Shown here: positions 9,831 through 17,686 of the stretch, one piece after another
Layout: each line of letters starts with the position of its first letter
How positions within the stretch are numbered: position 1 is the stretch's first letter
Assembly: GCF_001424425.1 (NCBI RefSeq)
Contig: NZ_LMPT01000007.1
Coordinates: 1 to 64,000, forward strand
Reading direction: 5' to 3'
Source of the DNA: Acidovorax sp. Leaf191
GTDB taxonomy: Bacteria > Pseudomonadota > Gammaproteobacteria > Burkholderiales > Burkholderiaceae_C
Length of the DNA stretch: 64,000 nucleotides
The notes under the pieces: model-generated
Told to the model about the DNA's origin: nothing
Seen by the model: the letters and a program-made list of their open reading frames with translations, nothing else
The model's database searches: none
Translations under genes and position numbers: made by a program

Positions 9831-10169
9831 ATGCTGATGAAGAGTTGCCCCAGTATGGGCTTGCACCGGGTTTACCTGTTGCCTCTGGGGGAGAGTGATG
9901 GCGATCCCACAGGGTTGGTGCTGGTTCCGTTCACCACGCCGTATGCCGATGGGCAGAGCCTGCGCGCGAGGCTGCAGGCCGTGCTCGGGCAGCAGCTGCG
10001 CGGATACAGCCTGGCGCTCGACGTGCCCCGCCACACGGCCAAGGGCACTTTGTACATCCTGCGGCGCGACCTGGAGAGTGCCAAGCGTTGCCTGGCCTCT
10101 GGCCTGCCGCAGCTCGAGATTGGCTGCGCGGCCAGCGGGTCTTGCGCGGGGGCACTTTCATGCCACTGA
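9831..10169 (+). CDS. Unrecognised 112-aa protein with Cys-rich C-terminus
   Basis: First gene of an overlapping chain. The sequence contains GLHRVYLLPLGESDGDPTGL and DVPRHTAKGTLYILRRDLES and ends in EIGCAASGSCAGALSCH, with three cysteines in the last 14 residues. No signal peptide or membrane helix is apparent. Starts at 9831, 9837 and 9855 are possible and no Shine-Dalgarno is clearly best. Its 3' end overlaps the next small ORF by 10 bp. I recognise no family. The position beside a C39-type peptidase makes a substrate role conceivable, but that is speculation. Confidence 0.5.
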   Translation: MLMKSCPSMGLHRVYLLPLGESDGDPTGLVLVPFTTPYADGQSLRARLQAVLGQQLRGYSLALDVPRHTAKGTLYILRRDLESAKRCLASGLPQLEIGCAASGSCAGALSCH

Positions 10170-10264
10170 ACCATTGCAGCGCGCAGCGGTGCCCAATCAT
10201 TGAGGCTGGCTTTGTGCGCAGCGCCCTGTGCGGCATGCGCCAGGAGCTGCTGCGCCATGGTTGA
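10160..10264 (+). CDS. 34-aa overlapping ORF (hypothetical)
   Basis: ATG at 10160 inside the end of the preceding gene; the product begins MPLNHCSAQRCPIIEAGFVR and ends SALCGMRQELLRHG. It contains three cysteines and an amphipathic C-terminus. Its stop lies 8 bp inside the next small gene, so both ends overlap their neighbours. The reality of the gene is inferred only from the overlap pattern; comparative conservation would decide. No family recognised. Confidence 0.35.
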   Translation: MPLNHCSAQRCPIIEAGFVRSALCGMRQELLRHG

Positions 10265-10379
10265 TTGGATCGCATTGTTGTTGGCCGTGATGGTGCTCGT
10301 GGTTCCGATCGGGGTGGGGTGGATGGCATTGAAGCTGTCTGACCGCAAGGCGCACCGGCCCCGTGGGGACTGCCCGTGA
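10257..10379 (+). CDS. 40-aa single-span membrane peptide
   Basis: The product begins MVDWIALLLAVMVLVVPIGV and ends GWMALKLSDRKAHRPRGDCP: one hydrophobic helix and a basic tail. The stop TGA overlaps the GTG start of the GNAT/C39 gene (GTGA, 4 bp) and its start lies in the preceding 34-aa ORF. The sequence AGGAG at 10242-10246 lies 10 bases before the ATG. Family unknown; coupling to the downstream enzyme gene suggests a role with it. Confidence 0.5.
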   Translation: MVDWIALLLAVMVLVVPIGVGWMALKLSDRKAHRPRGDCP

Positions 10380-11494
10380 AGCGACCACCATCGACGGATG
10401 AGCGGGGCGTCGCAACGGCGGGCCCTGCAGATTTACCCGCACTGGAGCAGCTGGAAAACGCCGCGTTCTCCAGCGACAGGATTTCGCGCAGGAGCTGGGG
10501 GCGTCTGTTGTTGAGCCCCTCGGCCCGCGTGCTGGTGGTCCGATCCGGACAGACATTGGGTGGGGCCTGCGTGGTATTGCGCCGCGAAGGATCTTCCGTG
10601 GCACGCCTGTACTCCATAGCGGTGGCACCGTCCGAGCGGCGCGCGGGCGTGGCCAGTGGGCTGCTGGCTGCGGCGATCCGCGATGCGCGTGATGCGGGCT
10701 GTGCGGTGCTGCGGCTGGAGAGCAGGGCTGGCAACCTGTCGGCGCACCGTCTGTTCGCGCGCCACGGCTTTGTGCACACCGGCTGCAAAACCGCTTACTA
10801 CGAGGATGGCGAACAGGCCCTGTGCTTTCAGAAGGACCTGTTCGATGGCGCATTGGCCCAGGCGGCGGAGTCGTACCAGGTGCGCCACTACGCGCAGACG
10901 CTGGACTTCACCTGCGGCCCCTGTGCGCTGCTGATGGCGATGTCTGCCATGGACCCGGCCATGCCGGTGAACCAGGCGGCCGAGATCCGCCTGTGGCGCG
11001 AGGCCACCACGGTGTTCATGGCCGCAGGCCATGGCGGGTGTGGGCCTTTCGGGTTGGCGCATGCCGCGCTGGCCCACGGCTTTGAGGTGTCGGTGTATGC
11101 GGCTGCCGGTGCATCGCTGTTCATGGACAGCGTGCGCGACCCCCGCAAGAAGGACGTGATCCAGTTGGTGGAGAACGACTTCAGGGCGGCACTGGAGGCG
11201 CGCCAGGTGCCGATCCATGCGCGGCCCGTGTCGCCCGACAGCGTGATCGAGCAGCTGCGGGCGGGGCGCCTGCCCATTGTGCTCATCAGCTTGTGGCGCC
11301 TGCACCGGCAGAAGACGCCGCACTGGGTGGTCATCACCGGTTTCGACGGTGCGGTGTTTCGCCTGCTGGACCCCATGGCACGTTCCGGTGACCCGGACGG
11401 CGGTGTGTCCATCAGTTGGAGTGAATTCAAGAAAGTCGCAAGGTATGGGCGCCGTGGGCGCACTGCGGCCGTCATCCTTTCTGGAAAGAAATAA
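10376..11494 (+). CDS. GNAT acetyltransferase / C39-like peptidase fusion
   Basis: A 372-residue two-domain protein starting at GTG. Residues about 10-155 are a GNAT fold with the acetyl-CoA loop pattern IAVAPSERRAGVASGLL and LESRAGNLSAHRLFARHGF. Residues about 168-372 are a papain-like domain of the C39/DUF3335 type: Q174 and C180 in QTLDFTCGPCALLMA, H316 in PHWVVITGFDG and D332 in LLDP form the expected catalytic set. There is no ABC-transporter part, so it is not a bacteriocin exporter. This fusion is known from neighbourhoods with RLAN-type ATP-grasp ligases, as here, predicted to make or modify peptides. The substrate is unknown. Confidence 0.82.
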   Translation: MKRPPSTDERGVATAGPADLPALEQLENAAFSSDRISRRSWGRLLLSPSARVLVVRSGQTLGGACVVLRREGSSVARLYSIAVAPSERRAGVASGLLAAAIRDARDAGCAVLRLESRAGNLSAHRLFARHGFVHTGCKTAYYEDGEQALCFQKDLFDGALAQAAESYQVRHYAQTLDFTCGPCALLMAMSAMDPAMPVNQAAEIRLWREATTVFMAAGHGGCGPFGLAHAALAHGFEVSVYAAAGASLFMDSVRDPRKKDVIQLVENDFRAALEARQVPIHARPVSPDSVIEQLRAGRLPIVLISLWRLHRQKTPHWVVITGFDGAVFRLLDPMARSGDPDGGVSISWSEFKKVARYGRRGRTAAVILSGKK

Positions 11495-11495
11495 A

Positions 11496-13031
11496 TTGTC
11501 CTCAGAACATGTCATCGTGGTGGAAAAACTGGCCGACTTTCGATGGAGCCAGCCCGACATCAAGGTCATCACGGCAGAGCAATTCGTTGCAGAGCAGCCG
11601 CTGCACCGTGGGCGCGTGCGCAAGGTCACCAACCTGTGCAGGAGCTACGGCTACCTCAGCATGGGCTACTACTGCTCGCTGCTGGCCGAGGCGCGTGGTG
11701 ACCGCGTAACGCCCAGTGTGGACACCATCCTGAGCCTGCAGCGCAAACGCCTCGAGCCGTCGGCGCTGGCGCAGCTGAACCGGCTGATTGGCCCGCTCAA
11801 GGAGATACCGCGCTCGGTGAACACGCTGACGCTGCATGTCTTCTTCGGGATCATGGACGACCCGGCACTTGCTGCGCTGGCTCGCAAAAGCTTCGAGCTG
11901 TTCCGTTGCCCGCTGATGGAGGTCACGCTGGAGAGGCAGGAGCAGTCGGCCCATTGGCAGATCGGTGGCCTGCAGGCGCTGGACCTGCGCGATGTCGATG
12001 CCGCGCGCGACGAGGTCTTCGTGCAAGCCCTGCTCCAGTACACACGGCGTAGCTGGCGCCCCATGATCGCGATGCCCCAGCCGCGCATGGACCTGGCGGT
12101 GCTGCACGACCCGCACGATCGTCTCCCGCCGTCCAACCTCAAGACCCTGCGCAAGCTGGTCGATGTGGGGCAGGAGATGGGCATTGCCGTGGAACTGATC
12201 GAAAAAAAGGACCTGGCGCGGCTGACCCAGTTTGACGCACTCTTCATCCGCGAGACCACGGCCGTGACCCACCACACCTTCCAGTTCGCGCGCAAAGCCA
12301 TGGCGGAAGGCATGCCGGTCATCGACGACCCCGCGTCCATCCTGCGCTGCACCAACAAGGCTTTTCTGGCGGAGTTGCTGCGCGAGCATGCCATTGCCAC
12401 CCCGCTCACGCACATGGTCAGCCGCCGCACGCTGGCCGACATGCAGCACCGGCTGGCCTACCCGGTGGTGGTGAAGGTGCCGGACGGTGCGTTCAGCCGC
12501 AGTGTGAAAAAGGCGGAGAACTTTGAACAGCTGCATGGCATCGCCCGGGACATGCTCAAGGAGTCGGAAATCATCCTCGTGCAGGAGTTCATGTACACCG
12601 ACTTCGACTGGCGCATCGGCGTGCTGGCAGGCCAGGCCATCTTTGCAGCGAAGTACTTCATGTGCGACGGCCACTGGCAGATCCTGCAACACACGGCCAA
12701 TGGCAAGTACACCGAGGGCCGGGTGCAGGCCATACCGCTGGACCAGGTGCCCCCGCAGGTGCTGGCGGCGGCTGTCAGCTCTGCCCGCCTGGTGGGCGAT
12801 GGTTTCTATGGCGTGGACCTGAAGGCCACGGCGTCCGGGGTGTACGTGATCGAGATCAACGACAACCCGAACCTCGATGTGGGGGTGGAGGACGCAGCCT
12901 TGGGCGATGGCCTGTACCGCTTGCTGCTCACCCATTTCCTCAGGCAGGTGGAGCAGCGCTTCAGCAACAGCCGCGTGGTGGGCGGCCTGGATCACCAGCC
13001 CGCCCTGGGCCTGGCGGTGGCTGCGGGCTAG
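11496..13031 (+). CDS. RimK-like ATP-grasp ligase with RLAN N-terminal domain
   Basis: A 511-residue amide ligase candidate. The N-terminal half (VVEKLADFRW, CRSYGYLSMGYYCSLLAEAR) matches the RLAN domain that precedes some RimK-like enzymes. The C-terminal half is an ATP-grasp domain, with VVVKVPDGAFSRSV, LVQEFMYTDFDWRIGVLAGQ and the metal-binding end YVIEINDNPNLDVGVED. The likely start is TTG at 11496: GGAAAG lies 8 bases before it and the previous stop is 1 base away. The frame is open upstream to 11277, which is only overlap with the fusion gene. Such enzymes join an amino acid to a carboxylate; the substrate here is unknown. Confidence 0.82.
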   Translation: MSSEHVIVVEKLADFRWSQPDIKVITAEQFVAEQPLHRGRVRKVTNLCRSYGYLSMGYYCSLLAEARGDRVTPSVDTILSLQRKRLEPSALAQLNRLIGPLKEIPRSVNTLTLHVFFGIMDDPALAALARKSFELFRCPLMEVTLERQEQSAHWQIGGLQALDLRDVDAARDEVFVQALLQYTRRSWRPMIAMPQPRMDLAVLHDPHDRLPPSNLKTLRKLVDVGQEMGIAVELIEKKDLARLTQFDALFIRETTAVTHHTFQFARKAMAEGMPVIDDPASILRCTNKAFLAELLREHAIATPLTHMVSRRTLADMQHRLAYPVVVKVPDGAFSRSVKKAENFEQLHGIARDMLKESEIILVQEFMYTDFDWRIGVLAGQAIFAAKYFMCDGHWQILQHTANGKYTEGRVQAIPLDQVPPQVLAAAVSSARLVGDGFYGVDLKATASGVYVIEINDNPNLDVGVEDAALGDGLYRLLLTHFLRQVEQRFSNSRVVGGLDHQPALGLAVAAG

Positions 13032-13514
13032 CGCGTGTTGTCCGTTGGCGGGTCGGCACCCGACATTGGCCCGATTGCAAAGGGAGGGTGTGGGCGGATG
13101 GTGGGGCTGCTCACACCCGCTCTTTCTTCAGTGGGGACGCGGCAGTGTGTGATTGATTTGCTATCAAATAAGTAGCATATAGCGCTTTGTGGATGCGCGG
13201 GAGGCCGCTTTTTCTGTTTTCTTGGTTTGTGTCTGTGCCGCGCTCACCAACAGACGCCAGTCCTGCGCCTTTTTGCCGCGCAGCCCGCACAGGTGTGGGC
13301 ACGGCGGGGGCTTGGGGCTGGTTCATCATGGCTGCCATGGCAGTTGCTTGTGCCTGGTTGGTGAATGGGTCTGCGACCAGGGCATGCGGGCGCAGCCCCC
13401 GTGGCCGGCAGACGGTGCGATGATTGGCGGGCCCTCTGCCGCACTGCCGCTGCCTTGGCATCCTCCCAAATCCAGTGTGGCTGCTGCAGGCGGGCGCTTG
13501 ATCTTCAGCCCCCC
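13032..13514. other. Intergenic stretch with one short palindromic repeat
   Basis: A 483-bp gap between the ATP-grasp gene and the EamA gene. It holds a copy of the Comamonadaceae-type element at 13157-13188. ORFs on both strands here have no recognisable features and compositional bias typical of shadows. No clear terminator with a T-run is seen after the ligase gene. Confidence 0.5.
13157..13188 (+). repeat. Short palindromic interspersed element, copy 1
   Basis: TTTGCTATCAAATAAGTAGC followed by ATATAGCGC. The half-sites GCTAT-AAAT and GTAGC are imperfectly palindromic and the tail carries the AGCGC end seen in other copies (14461, 27627, 31461, 59401). Short, non-coding and mobile-looking; origin unknown. 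Confidence 0.7.
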
Positions 13515-14420
13515 ATGACCCAGGCAACACCCCACCAGTCCCCCGTCTCGAATCCGCTGGATTCAATCGCCCCGTTGTTGTTTGTCGCGCTCTGGAGCAC
13601 GGGCTTCATCGGTGCCAAGCTGGGCTTGCCCTACATCGAGCCGCTGACCTTCCTGGGGCTGCGCTTTGCCATCGTCACCGTGCTCATGCTGGCCGTGGTG
13701 GCCCTGGCGCGCGCGCCCTGGCCCCCGGCAGGCAGGGCCTGGGGGCACATCGCAGTGTCGGGCCTGCTGGTGCATGGCGTGTACCTGGGCGGGGTGTTCA
13801 TGGCCATCGGGCACGGGTTGCCGTCGGGCATCACGGCGCTGGTGGTGGGCTTGCAGCCTCTGTTGACCGCGCTGGTCGCGGGCGCCTTGCTGGGCGAGAA
13901 GGTGCGGCCCGCGCAGTGGGTTGGGCTGGGGTTGGGGTTCAGCGGCGTGGCGCTGGTGGTGGCGGGCAAGGTGGCGACCGTGCCTGCCGGTGCCTTGGCG
14001 GGCATGCTGCTGCCCGCCCTGGTGGCGCTGCTGGGCATCACGGCGGGAACGCTGTACCAGAAGCGGTTCTGCCCCTCGTTCGACCTGCGCACGGGCTCGG
14101 TGATCCAGTACCTGCCGTGTGCCGTTGCCATGGCGGTGCTGGCCTATGCGACTGAAACCATGGCGATCACATGGAGCGGTGAGTTCGTGTTCGCGCTGGG
14201 CTGGCTGGTGCTGGTGCTGTCCCTGGGCGCCGTCAGTTTGCTGAATGTGCTGATCCGCCGCGGCGGCGCGGTGAACGTGGCCAGCCTGTTCTACCTGACC
14301 CCGCCCACGACCGCGCTGATCGCCTGGGCCGTGTTTGGAGAGACGCTCAGCGGCTGGGCGCTGGCGGGCATGGCGCTGGCGGCTGCGGGGGTGTGGCTGG
14401 CCAGGCAGACTGGCCGGTGA
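13515..14420 (+). CDS. EamA/DMT-superfamily transporter
   Basis: A 301-residue inner-membrane protein with about ten hydrophobic helices arranged as two EamA repeats. Recognisable segments are FVALWSTGFIGAKLGLPYIE at the start, ALVVGLQPLLTALVAGALLG and the second-repeat equivalent LTPPTTALIAWAVFGETLSG. These proteins usually export metabolites or amino acids; the substrate cannot be told. The ATG at 13515 is chosen because the conserved N-terminus begins shortly after it, although the frame is open to 13365. Confidence 0.88.
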   Translation: MTQATPHQSPVSNPLDSIAPLLFVALWSTGFIGAKLGLPYIEPLTFLGLRFAIVTVLMLAVVALARAPWPPAGRAWGHIAVSGLLVHGVYLGGVFMAIGHGLPSGITALVVGLQPLLTALVAGALLGEKVRPAQWVGLGLGFSGVALVVAGKVATVPAGALAGMLLPALVALLGITAGTLYQKRFCPSFDLRTGSVIQYLPCAVAMAVLAYATETMAITWSGEFVFALGWLVLVLSLGAVSLLNVLIRRGGAVNVASLFYLTPPTTALIAWAVFGETLSGWALAGMALAAAGVWLARQTGR

Positions 14421-14460
14421 GAGGGCCGGCGCTGCCGGCACCTGCGGGGCTGTGCAGGTG

Positions 14461-14490
14461 TTTGCTATCTATTTAGTAGCTGCTGGCGCC
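14461..14490 (+). repeat. Short palindromic interspersed element, copy 2
   Basis: TTTGCTATCTATTTAGTAGC followed by TGCTGGCGCC. It matches the element at 59401 in the TTTGCTATC...GTAGCTGCTGGCGC frame. It lies between the convergent EamA and hypothetical genes and is followed by a T-run (CCTTTTTTAT) that could add termination. Confidence 0.75.
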
Positions 14491-14534
14491 CATTGGGAGC
14501 GCGGTACAGCCCTTTTTTATGAGATTCGGGTTTT

Positions 14535-14951
14535 CTAAACGCCCGGATCTACCGCCAGGATGCTCAGCGGCCCGGCGATGGACAGGCCGCTCAGGCCCGT
14601 GGAGGCGCTGAGCGCAGACACATGGCCATCCACCGCCCAGACCTCGATGTGCGCGTCTTTGACGCCGAACCGGCACGACACGGAGGCCAGGCGAAACTTT
14701 TCCTTGCGGACAAACAGCACGCCCGCTGGCCACCGGTGCCACAGCCAGCGTTTGCTGTAAAGCTCGATCTGCTTCCAGTCCGACACGCGGCGGATGTTGT
14801 TGATGCAGAGCACCTGCTGCGCCAGCAAGCGGGCGTCCGCCGAGGGCAGTGCGGCAGCCGTGGCATCAAGCAGCGCCTTTTCAAACGGCAACAGCTTGTT
14901 GGCCGGCGTCGGCGCCACGATGCGCGGGGCCGAAAAATTCAGTGCAGCCAC
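14535..14951 (-). CDS. Hypothetical protein downstream of aminotransferase
   Basis: A 138-residue soluble protein starting at GTG (VAALNFSAPRIVAPTPANKL). It has a helical N-terminal part and a basic centre (WKQIELYSKRWLWHRWPAGV) followed by a beta-rich end. It begins 10 bases after the aminotransferase stop on the same strand, so the two are probably co-transcribed. I do not recognise a domain and cannot assign a function. Confidence 0.6.
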   Translation of the reverse strand: MAALNFSAPRIVAPTPANKLLPFEKALLDATAAALPSADARLLAQQVLCINNIRRVSDWKQIELYSKRWLWHRWPAGVLFVRKEKFRLASVSCRFGVKDAHIEVWAVDGHVSALSASTGLSGLSIAGPLSILAVDPGV

Positions 14952-14961
14952 GGTCAGCCCC

Positions 14962-16113
14962 TCACAGCTTGCGCAGCCGCTCCAGCGCGGCGCGCAGCGT
15001 CTCGTCCTTCTTGGCGAAGCAGAACCGCACCACGCGCTGGTCGAATCCGTCGCCGTAGAACGCCGACAACGGAATCGCCGCCACGCCCACTTCGCGGGTG
15101 AGCCACTGGCAGAAGTCCGATTCGTTCAAGTCGCTCACGGCAGAGATGTCCACGCACTGGAAGTAGCTGCCGGTGCTGGGCAGCAGCTTCAGGCGCGAAT
15201 CCGCCAGGCCCTGGCGGAACAGGTCGCGCTTGGCCTGGTAGAACGCGGGCAGCTGCAGGTAGGGCGCCGGGTCCTGCAGGTAGGCGGCCAGGCCGTGCTG
15301 CATGGGCGTGTTCACGGTGAACACGTTGAACTGGTGCACCTTGCGGAATTCGGCCGTCAGCGCTGCAGGGGCCGCCACGGTGCCGACCTTCCAGCCGGTG
15401 ACGTGGAAGGTCTTGCCAAAGCTCGACACGATGAAGGCGCGCGCCGCCAGGCCCGGAAAGCGCGCGGCGCTTTCGTGCTCGGCGCCGTCGAACACCATGT
15501 GCTCGTACACCTCGTCGCTGATGAGCAGGATGTCGGTGGGAGCGAGCAGGTCCTCGAGCTGGCGCATCTCCTCGGCCGTCCAGATCGTGGCGCTGGGGTT
15601 GTGCGGGCTGTTGATGAGGATGGCGCGGGTGCGGGGCGTGATGGCCGCGCTGATCTTGTCGAAGTCGGGCCGGAAGCTGCCGGGCGTGAGCGGCACGCGC
15701 ACCGCCTTGCCGCCCGCCAGTTCAATGTTGGGCACGTAGCTGTCGTAGCAGGGGTCGAGCACGATGACCTCGTCGCCCGGGTGCACGACGGCCAGGATGG
15801 CGGTGATGATGGCCTGCGTGGCGCCGGCCGTGATGGTGATCTCGGTGTTGGGGTGGTAGGCCCGGCCATGCAGCGTTTCGATCTTGCGGGCCACGGCTTC
15901 GCGCAGCACCGGCACGCCGGGCATGGGCGGGTACTGGTTGTGGCCGGCCTGCATGGCCGCCGTGACGGCGTTCACCAGCTCGGGGGCGCATTCAAAGTCG
16001 GGAAAGCCCTGGCCCAGGTTGACGGCCTGGTGCTCTGCGGCCAGTGCCGACATCACGGTGAAGATGGTGGTGCCCACGTTGGGCAACTTGCTGGGGAAGG
16101 ACGGAGTGCTCAT
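14962..16113 (-). CDS. PLP-dependent aminotransferase (methionine aminotransferase-like)
   Basis: A 383-residue class I/II aminotransferase. PLP is expected on K234 (SSFGKTFHVTGWKVG). The Asn of NSPHNPSA, the Asp of ISDEVYEHMVFDG and the Arg near VVRFCFAKK are the other cofactor and substrate contacts. The start NLGQGFPDFECAP and overall sequence resemble YbdL-type enzymes that act on methionine and 2-oxo acids. The precise substrate is inferred. It is transcribed away from the cysB-like gene's promoter, on the same strand. Confidence 0.85.
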   Translation of the reverse strand: MSTPSFPSKLPNVGTTIFTVMSALAAEHQAVNLGQGFPDFECAPELVNAVTAAMQAGHNQYPPMPGVPVLREAVARKIETLHGRAYHPNTEITITAGATQAIITAILAVVHPGDEVIVLDPCYDSYVPNIELAGGKAVRVPLTPGSFRPDFDKISAAITPRTRAILINSPHNPSATIWTAEEMRQLEDLLAPTDILLISDEVYEHMVFDGAEHESAARFPGLAARAFIVSSFGKTFHVTGWKVGTVAAPAALTAEFRKVHQFNVFTVNTPMQHGLAAYLQDPAPYLQLPAFYQAKRDLFRQGLADSRLKLLPSTGSYFQCVDISAVSDLNESDFCQWLTREVGVAAIPLSAFYGDGFDQRVVRFCFAKKDETLRAALERLRKL

Positions 16114-16225
16114 CGCGTGGTGTCAATCATGGGAAATCAGCGCGGCGTTTGTCGGCCCGAAGGCCGCGGAGCAGGCCAAGCCAGCGGACGCCTTGGAACT
16201 GGCTTTGCCAGGCCACCGGCGGCGT

Positions 16226-16262
16226 CCCCCTGGAGGGGGAAGCCGCGAAGCGGCTCAGGGGG
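16226..16262 (-). terminator. Hairpin after the CysB-type gene
   Basis: CCCCCTGGAGGGGG followed by AGCCGCGAAGCGGCT and CAGGGGG folds as nested GC-rich hairpins. It lies 4 bp beyond the stop of the regulator gene. Sequences of this shape are common intergenic repeats in this bacterial family, so it may be both a repeat and a terminator. There is no T-run. Confidence 0.45.
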
Positions 16263-16266
16263 TGTT

Positions 16267-17208
16267 TCAAAGTTCGTAGTCGTTGACATGGCCGGTCATC
16301 GCGCGGGCGATGAGTTCGCGGCTCAGGCGGTCGCTGAGCAGCTCGGCAAACTTGTAGACGAAGTTGCGCAGGTAGGCGCCGCGCTTGAAGGCCACGCGCG
16401 CCACGCTCTGGCCGAACAGGTGGCCCACGGGGCGCACCACCAGATCGCCCAGCGGGTCGTCGCGCATGGCCATCTCGGCCACGATGCCGATGCCCAGGCC
16501 CAGGCGCACATAGGTCTTGATCACGTCCGAGTCGATGGCTTCGAGCACGATGCGCGGCTGCAGCTTGCGGGCGGCAAAGGCGTGGTCGATCTTGCCGCGG
16601 CCGGTGAAGGAGGGGTGGTAGGTGATCAGGGCTTCGTGGGCCAGGTCATCGAGGCCGATGCGTTCCTTTTGCGCCAACGGGTGGTCGGTGGGCACCACCA
16701 GCACGTGCTGCCATTCGTAGCAGGGCAGGGTGACCAGCTCTGGGTAGTCCGCCAGGGATTCGGTGGCCATGCCGATCTCGGCCACCTCGTCGATGATCAT
16801 GCGCGCCACTTCGTGCGGCGTGGCCTGGTGCAGGCTGATGTTGACCTTGGGGTAGGCCTCGCGCAGGCGGGCCACCGGCACCGGCAGCACGTAGCGGGCC
16901 TGGGTGTGGGTGGTGGCGATGCTGAGCGTGCCGCTGTCCTGCGCGCTGAACTGCTCGCCGATGCGCTTCAAGTTGCCCACCTCGCGCATGATGACTTCGA
17001 TGCTCTTGAGCACGTGCTGGCCCGGCTCGGTGATGCGCTTGAGGCGTTTGCCATGGCGCGCGAAGATGTCCACGCCCAATTCTTCTTCCAGCTCGATGAT
17101 GGCCTTGGAGACACCGGGCTGGGAGGTGTGCAGGGCCTTGGCCGCCTCGGTCAGGTTGAGGTTGCGCCGCGCGGCCTCTTGCACAAAACGGAATTGGTGC
17201 AGATTCAT
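16267..17208 (-). CDS. cysB: LysR-family regulator of the CysB type
   Basis: A 313-residue regulator. The N-terminal helix-turn-helix MNLHQFRFVQEAARRNLNLT with EAAKALHTSQPGVSKAIIEL is diagnostic of the CysB/Cbl subgroup (the usual LysR Ser-Ala is Ser-Gln-Pro-Gly-Val-Ser). The C-terminal sensor has TTHTQARYVLP and AIDSDVIKTYVRLGLGIGI, the site that binds N-acetylserine in CysB. It probably activates sulfate assimilation genes. The neighbouring cbiX, a siroheme-pathway candidate, fits. It could be a Cbl-type paralogue. Confidence 0.88.
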   Translation of the reverse strand: MNLHQFRFVQEAARRNLNLTEAAKALHTSQPGVSKAIIELEEELGVDIFARHGKRLKRITEPGQHVLKSIEVIMREVGNLKRIGEQFSAQDSGTLSIATTHTQARYVLPVPVARLREAYPKVNISLHQATPHEVARMIIDEVAEIGMATESLADYPELVTLPCYEWQHVLVVPTDHPLAQKERIGLDDLAHEALITYHPSFTGRGKIDHAFAARKLQPRIVLEAIDSDVIKTYVRLGLGIGIVAEMAMRDDPLGDLVVRPVGHLFGQSVARVAFKRGAYLRNFVYKFAELLSDRLSRELIARAMTGHVNDYEL

Positions 17209-17279
17209 ATCTGATATCGCCTAAAGAGTTGCATCATTATGCTGCAACCATCTAAAGAAATCAGACGACCCTGCCGGAT

Positions 17280-17657
17280 TTATCGCTCGGCGGGGCTCTC
17301 GCAGGCAATGTCGGCCATCAGGGCGGTCATGCGCGGGTCTTCGCCGATGGCCTGCTGCACATGGAATTGCGTGACGGGGTGGGCGCTGCGCAGCGCCTGC
17401 ACCAGCACCGGAAGGTCTTCCCGCGCGTGCTTGCCCGTGCCCAGAAACATCGGCACTACGGTGACCTGCGCGGCACCCTGCGCTACCAGCTGGGCAGCGG
17501 CCTCGGGCAAGCTGGGGCTGCACAGCTCCAGGTACGCGCAGGCCACGGGCCGCTCGGGGTGGGCGGCGGCAATGCGGGTGGCGACGGCCTCCATGGGCGC
17601 GCGCCACAGGGGGTCGCGCGATCCGTGGGCGAACAGGATGATGGCGCTGAGGCTCAT
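17280..17657 (-). CDS. cbiX: CbiX-type sirohydrochlorin chelatase
   Basis: A 125-residue single-domain chelatase. The N-terminal SAIILFAHGSRDPLWRAPME and the later VTVVPMFLGTGKHAREDLP carry the two conserved histidines. Small CbiX/SirB proteins insert Co2+ or Fe2+ into sirohydrochlorin for cobalamin or siroheme. The frame is open upstream into lptG, but homology starts at the ATG at 17657. It follows lptG by 29 bases and precedes the cysB-like gene; sulfite reductase needs siroheme, which makes iron insertion the more likely job here (inference). Confidence 0.82.
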   Translation of the reverse strand: MSLSAIILFAHGSRDPLWRAPMEAVATRIAAAHPERPVACAYLELCSPSLPEAAAQLVAQGAAQVTVVPMFLGTGKHAREDLPVLVQALRSAHPVTQFHVQQAIGEDPRMTALMADIACESPAER

Positions 17658-17686
17658 GGCAGGGTGGTGTGTTTCAAGGGGGCCAG

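Noticed and set aside
13111-13566. 151-aa minus-strand ORF in the gap before the EamA gene
   Set aside because: Contains a palindromic repeat and has no domain; runs into the EamA start.
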